The notes under the pieces were generated by a model. It saw only the letters and a list, made by a program, of their open reading frames with translations, searched no databases and was not told where the DNA came from. Shown one piece after another: positions 60,986-64,000 of a stretch of DNA of 64,000 nucleotides; positions within the stretch are counted from its first letter, which is position 1; every line of letters starts with the position of its first letter. Origin of the DNA: CAZQEZ01 sp964592475 (GTDB lineage Bacteria > Bacteroidota > Bacteroidia > Cytophagales > Cyclobacteriaceae); NCBI GenBank assembly GCA_964592475.1, contig CAZQEZ010000003.1:11324-75323 (forward strand), written 5' to 3'. The position numbers and the translations under genes are program-made.

Positions 60986-62383
60986 TTAAATAGTATATTC
61001 AAAGTTTTCAATTTCCTGTTGGATACCCTGCAAGAATCTGGAAGCTGGCGCACCATCCAGGCTGCGATGGTCGTAGGTGAGGGACAAGCCCAGGTACGGC
61101 ACAAACCCTATGGTGCCATCACCCAGGTCAGCAGGCCGGTGGGTAATCGTATTAACACCCAGTATACCGCTTTGCGGCAGGTTGATAACCGGGGTAAATA
61201 TTTCGATCCCGTAAGCACCTAGATTAGATACGGTGAAGGATGCGGCGGTACTGGCCAGCAATTCCGGGTCAATTTTACCGCTTTTGCAGTCATTGGCAAT
61301 TTTTTTCAATTGATTGCTAAGCCCCTCCAAATTGAAATCGTCAGCATTTTGCAGGGCCGGCACCATCAGGCCTCGCTCAGTATCTACGGCCAGTCCCAGG
61401 TGCACTTTTGTAAATGTTTTAATTTTATCTCCCAAAAAGTGGCTGTTGGCTTCCGGATGTTTTTTCAATGCTTTGATGACGGCAAAGCAAATCATATCGT
61501 TGAGGGTGATGTTACTTTGCAATTTGCCTTCTGCCTGTGCAGCTTTTACCCGCTTGCGCAAATTGAGCAGTTTACGGGCATCAGCACCCAGGTGGTGGGT
61601 AAGCTGTGCTGAATTCTGCAGCGACTTGTGCATGTTTTCGGCGATAATCTTGCGAATGTTGGGCAGCTTCTTCACCGTAAAGTCGGCTCCATCTTCCATT
61701 ATCTGTGCCGGTGCGGTAGTGGCTGCCGGAGCAGCGGATTTACCCAAATCTTCCTGGCGGATTTGTCCACCCAAACCGGTGCCTGTGGCAGGCATGCCGG
61801 TTTTTTCTTCTTTGGCTGCCTGGGCTGCCGTGGGCGTTGGCTTGCCGTGCTGTTCAATGTAATTGATCACGTCCTGCTCCAGAATACGACCATGTGGGCC
61901 GGAGCCGTTGGTTTTAATATCGTTTTCAGTTAAGCCGATTTTTTGCAGGTAAGCTTTGGCCCTTGGGGAAATACGGGTGAACTCATCAGACTCAGCCGCT
62001 TGGGAGGTATCAGGTACAGCTTTTTCTTCTTTTTCAGTTGTTGCAGACGTATCTTCATATTTTTCTTCGGCGGCCGGTTCAGCAGGCGCTTCAGGCTCAA
62101 GGGTAGTAGTTGCATTTTCCGGTCGAAAATCATCAATGGCTTCCCCTTCTTTTCCGATTACGGCAATGTTGGCCAATACCGGCACATCGTCATCTGCAGT
62201 AAAAAATGTTTCCAGCAAGATGCCGCTGGCGGGAGATTCCAGTTCAAAGGAAGCTTTGTCAGTTTCATAAACACACAAAACTTCTCCTTCTTCTACTTTA
62301 TCACCTTTTTGTTTGGTCCACTCGGAAATGATACAACTTTCCACCGATTGCCCCTGCCGGGGCATAATAACTGGCACAGCCAT
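60986..62383 (-). CDS. Dihydrolipoamide acyltransferase (E2)
   Basis: Core of the 2-oxoacid/acetoin dehydrogenase-type complex. Domains: lipoyl domain (1-80, lipoyl Lys43 in YETDKASFE), an Ala/Glu/Pro-rich linker, a peripheral subunit-binding domain (about 135-175, RISPRAKAYLQKIGLTE and GSGPHGRILEQDV), a second flexible linker and the acyltransferase domain (about 235-465), with the active-site motif LTYDHRSLDGAPASRF. It is the first gene of the operon; a -7 element (62475-62482) and a palindrome (62511-62524) lie upstream. The acyl specificity cannot be told from sequence. Confidence 0.93.
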   Translation of the reverse strand: MAVPVIMPRQGQSVESCIISEWTKQKGDKVEEGEVLCVYETDKASFELESPASGILLETFFTADDDVPVLANIAVIGKEGEAIDDFRPENATTTLEPEAPAEPAAEEKYEDTSATTEKEEKAVPDTSQAAESDEFTRISPRAKAYLQKIGLTENDIKTNGSGPHGRILEQDVINYIEQHGKPTPTAAQAAKEEKTGMPATGTGLGGQIRQEDLGKSAAPAATTAPAQIMEDGADFTVKKLPNIRKIIAENMHKSLQNSAQLTHHLGADARKLLNLRKRVKAAQAEGKLQSNITLNDMICFAVIKALKKHPEANSHFLGDKIKTFTKVHLGLAVDTERGLMVPALQNADDFNLEGLSNQLKKIANDCKSGKIDPELLASTAASFTVSNLGAYGIEIFTPVINLPQSGILGVNTITHRPADLGDGTIGFVPYLGLSLTYDHRSLDGAPASRFLQGIQQEIENFEYTI

Positions 62384-62474
62384 AATACTTTGATTTATAT
62401 TGACAAATAAAACAACTTGTTAACACAGGTTTAATTTGCAGATAATAAAAAATTAACCTGGTAGCATTAACAGC

Positions 62475-62482
62475 ACAAATAT
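62475..62482 (-). promoter_or_regulatory. Candidate -7 element of the E2-E3-E1 operon
   Basis: On the minus strand TATATTTG matches TAnnTTTG about 92 bases before the E2 start. No good -33 TTG lies 19-21 bases upstream; the operator palindrome lies there instead, which fits an activated or repressed promoter. Confidence 0.5.
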
Positions 62483-62510
62483 AAGAAAAAATTTTTCTAT
62501 ATTTGTATAA

Positions 62511-62524
62511 CTTGTAAATACAAG
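62511..62524. promoter_or_regulatory. Operator-like palindrome upstream of the E2 operon
   Basis: CTTGTAAATACAAG is a perfect palindrome of two 6-base arms around AA. It is nearly the same as the CTTGTATATACAAG operator of the GntR/UTRA repressor TreR, and a GntR/UTRA regulator gene starts 0.9 kb away. It lies about 29 bases upstream of the -7 element. I infer it is the site of that regulator. Confidence 0.6.
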
Positions 62525-62651
62525 TTTGGGCTTCGTTATAAAGTAGCTGTCTCATTTTTGGCGGATACATAAACAATATGGCGGATAATTGGCGGATATG
62601 TTGCAACAACAACGATGAATTATGGATTTGGTGTTAAGTAGGAGCCCAAGG

Positions 62652-62854
62652 ACACCCCCCTTTCCCCCCTCGAGGGGGGAGTCTGTAGTAGCAGGCTTCA
62701 CTGCCAGATAATGGGAGTATATTTTGTAAATGCTGTAATTATGGTTGCTTAATAGAATTAAGTTTGATGTATTGATTACAGTATGAGAATTATTTATTTG
62801 ATAAAAATATTTATCCATATAGGGATTCCCCCCTTGAGGATGGCAGGGGGGTGT
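62652..62854. mobile_element. Inverted-repeat element, copy 1 (MITE-like)
   Basis: Ends in ACACCCCCC and GGGGGGTGT (inverted). The left part contains CCCCCCTCGAGGGGGGAGTC and then TGTAGT; the right part has ATGAGAATTATTTATTTG, TAGGGATTCCCCCC and GGCAGGGGGGTGT. It shares its internal sequence and both ends with copy 2 (63253-63426), in the same orientation. No gene fits inside. The strong GC contrast with the spacer makes it stand out. Confidence 0.75.
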
Positions 62855-62878
62855 CTCTAATTTATAATCAAAATATCA

Positions 62879-63289
62879 ATGGCTAAAAACAAGCTTATCC
62901 CATACAGAAAAGACCTAAAAGTCAAAGCCAGAGAATTGCGAAAAGACAGCACACTTTCAGAAATACTTTTATGGGAGGAAATAAAAAATAGAAAAATCCA
63001 GGGCTACCAATTTCACAGGCAAGTTCCGATGCTGGATTATATTGTTGATTTTTATTGTCATGAATTAATGTTGGTCATTGAAATTGATGGTGATAGCCAT
63101 GACCATACGGATGCAGTGAAGTATGATGAGGAAAGACAAATGAGGTTGGAGTCCTGGGGAGTCAAGTTTTTGCGTTTTGATGATTTTGATGTGAAAAAAA
63201 ATTTGGATTGGGTGTTGAGAGAGATTGGGCATTGGGTGGAAGAACAGAAGGAACACCCCCCAAGCCCCTTTCGAGGGGGGAGTCTGTAG
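62879..63289 (+). CDS. DUF559 endonuclease-domain protein (Vsr-like)
   Basis: PD-(D/E)XK-type small nuclease-like protein. LRKDSTLSEILLWEEIKN and GYQFHRQVPMLDYIVDFYC, with Asp, are followed by LVIEIDGDSHD, with Glu, and VKFLRFDDFDV: the usual DUF559 pattern, related to very-short-patch repair nucleases. Its last 12 residues (EHPPSPFRGGSL) and TAG stop are encoded by the left end of the inverted-repeat element. The gene is bracketed by two copies of that element. Such ORFs are frequent between GC-rich repeats in Bacteroidota, but the role is not known. Confidence 0.85.
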   Translation: MAKNKLIPYRKDLKVKARELRKDSTLSEILLWEEIKNRKIQGYQFHRQVPMLDYIVDFYCHELMLVIEIDGDSHDHTDAVKYDEERQMRLESWGVKFLRFDDFDVKKNLDWVLREIGHWVEEQKEHPPSPFRGGSL

Positions 63290-63426
63290 TGCAGACTGTC
63301 CTTCATGAAATTATCAGCCTACTAACTTTTAAAAAATTGTAATTTTATTCAAAATGAGAATTATTAATTTATTAAACATATTTACCAATGTAGGGAGTCC
63401 CCCCTTGAGGGGGGGCAGGGGGGTGT
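63253..63426. mobile_element. Inverted-repeat element, copy 2 (MITE-like)
   Basis: Starts ACACCCCCC and ends GGGGGGTGT, with TTTCGAGGGGGGAGTC and TGTAGT near the left end and ATGAGAATTATTAATTTA and TAGGGAGTCCCCCC towards the right. It is the same element as copy 1, about 30 bases shorter inside. Its left end overlaps the end of the DUF559 gene and its right end stops 3 bases before the GntR start codon. Confidence 0.75.
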
Positions 63427-63429
63427 AAT

Positions 63430-64000
63430 ATGCAAAACCTGCCCCAATATAAAAAACTGTACGAACTTTTGCGCAAGCAGATACGTGCTGGAGTATTCAA
63501 AGAAGGTGACTTATTGCCTTCAGAGAACGAGCTATGCAGCCTGCATGAGGTGACGCGGCCTACGGTGCGTCAGGCACTTGACCGCCTGGTGATAGAAGGA
63601 TTTATCAAAAAGCACAAAGGTAAAGGCAGCATCGTTAATTCACTACCCAAGGGCATTGGTATTCTCTCCCTGGAAAGCACGAGCAAGAGCATGGGTAAGG
63701 ACCTGGTGACCCATATCGTGGAAAAACCCGCGATGAAAGCCTGGCCGGAGCCGTTCACGTTTGAACTTGAAGAGGAAGAAAAAGAAATGGGTTGTATAGT
63801 TTTGCAGCGACAGCGCATTATAGAAAATGAGGTGGTGTTGTTTGAAATTACTTACCTGCCCGGGCTGCATTTCCCCCGCTTTGCCAATCGCTCATTTGAA
63901 AACAAGTCCCTTTTCGATATCCTGCGCCAGCACTATCAAACAGACATCACCGGTGGCGAACAAAAGCTTTGGGCCATTACTGCCGATCAATCCATTAGCG
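63430..64000 (+). CDS. GntR-family transcriptional regulator with UTRA domain, partial
   Basis: The N-terminal winged helix (about residues 5-72) carries KLYELLRKQIRAGVFKEGD, LPSENELCSLHEVTRPTVRQ and GFIKKHKGKGSIV. After it comes a UTRA effector-binding domain (about 85 to the end) with VLQRQRIIENEVVLFEITYLP. The frame is open to the last base and continues outside the window. HutC/TreR-type regulators bind sugar phosphates or similar ligands. It lies next to, and probably controls, the E2-to-ADH operon through the CTTGTAAATACAAG palindrome. Its start codon directly follows the inverted-repeat element. Confidence 0.93.
   Translation, partial: MQNLPQYKKLYELLRKQIRAGVFKEGDLLPSENELCSLHEVTRPTVRQALDRLVIEGFIKKHKGKGSIVNSLPKGIGILSLESTSKSMGKDLVTHIVEKPAMKAWPEPFTFELEEEEKEMGCIVLQRQRIIENEVVLFEITYLPGLHFPRFANRSFENKSLFDILRQHYQTDITGGEQKLWAITADQSIS

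Noticed and set aside
61314..61862. 182-codon frame on the plus strand opposite the E2 gene
   Set aside because: Antisense shadow produced by the GC-richer E2 coding sequence; E2 has intact lipoyl, binding and catalytic motifs.
62301..62818. Two overlapping minus-strand frames upstream of E2
   Set aside because: They run across the operon promoter, the palindrome and the inverted-repeat element; no conserved block is seen.

Overview
The window looks like part of a Bacteroidota chromosome, most likely of the order Cytophagales. The signs are low GC over most of its length, candidate TTG-N20-TAnnTTTG promoters, Bacteroidota-type genes (DUF4270, DUF4920, MnmD, an L21 with a C-terminal extension, PD40/OmpA proteins) and a tmRNA with tag GEENYALAA. 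A 100-N run at 31994-32093 shows it is a scaffolded draft. No tRNA, rRNA, CRISPR array or complete insertion sequence was seen.

Regions. (1) 1-16 kb: end of valS; a short rseC-rnfB-rnfC set without Rnf membrane subunits; mnmD-ispF; a 5'-truncated phzF next to a frameshifted Rpn/PD-(D/E)XK gene; mltG; a YciO-type gene; ssrA; dgt-mtfA; glyS; a GNAT-like protein; hemA. (2) 15.6-23.4 kb: an HhH protein, a large PD40-OmpA protein, a lactate permease, then a rearranged locus with three related LRR genes (one intact) between two ~169-bp direct repeats copied from the lactate permease 5' region. (3) 22.9-52 kb: mostly housekeeping genes (pdxJ, rmuC, ctp, ruvX-def-nitrilase, rplU-rpmA, hemH, comF, panC-panD, glmS, hemB), several lipoproteins, a TPR histidine kinase holding the assembly gap, and a 51-residue exported peptide too short for ordinary ORF calling. 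(4) 52-64 kb: a visibly GC-richer block on the minus strand: E2, E3, fused E1 alpha/beta, a mannitol-1-phosphate dehydrogenase-type enzyme, a PHP-domain protein, a long SDR and a zinc alcohol dehydrogenase. A GntR/UTRA regulator starts at 63430 and runs off the end. Between operon and regulator lies a DUF559 nuclease gene flanked by two direct copies of a small element with terminal inverted repeats.

The most promising candidate for an undescribed system is the 52-64 kb block. A 2-oxoacid/acetoin-dehydrogenase-like complex is encoded in one tight transcription unit with polyol-phosphate oxidoreductases. A perfect TreR-like palindrome (CTTGTAAATACAAG) lies just upstream of its likely promoter. 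I infer a polyol or deoxy-sugar pathway in which an oxidised acyloin is cleaved to an acyl-CoA and an aldehyde; the substrate cannot be read from the sequence. The other notable structures are the DUF559/inverted-repeat element and the LRR/lldP duplication.
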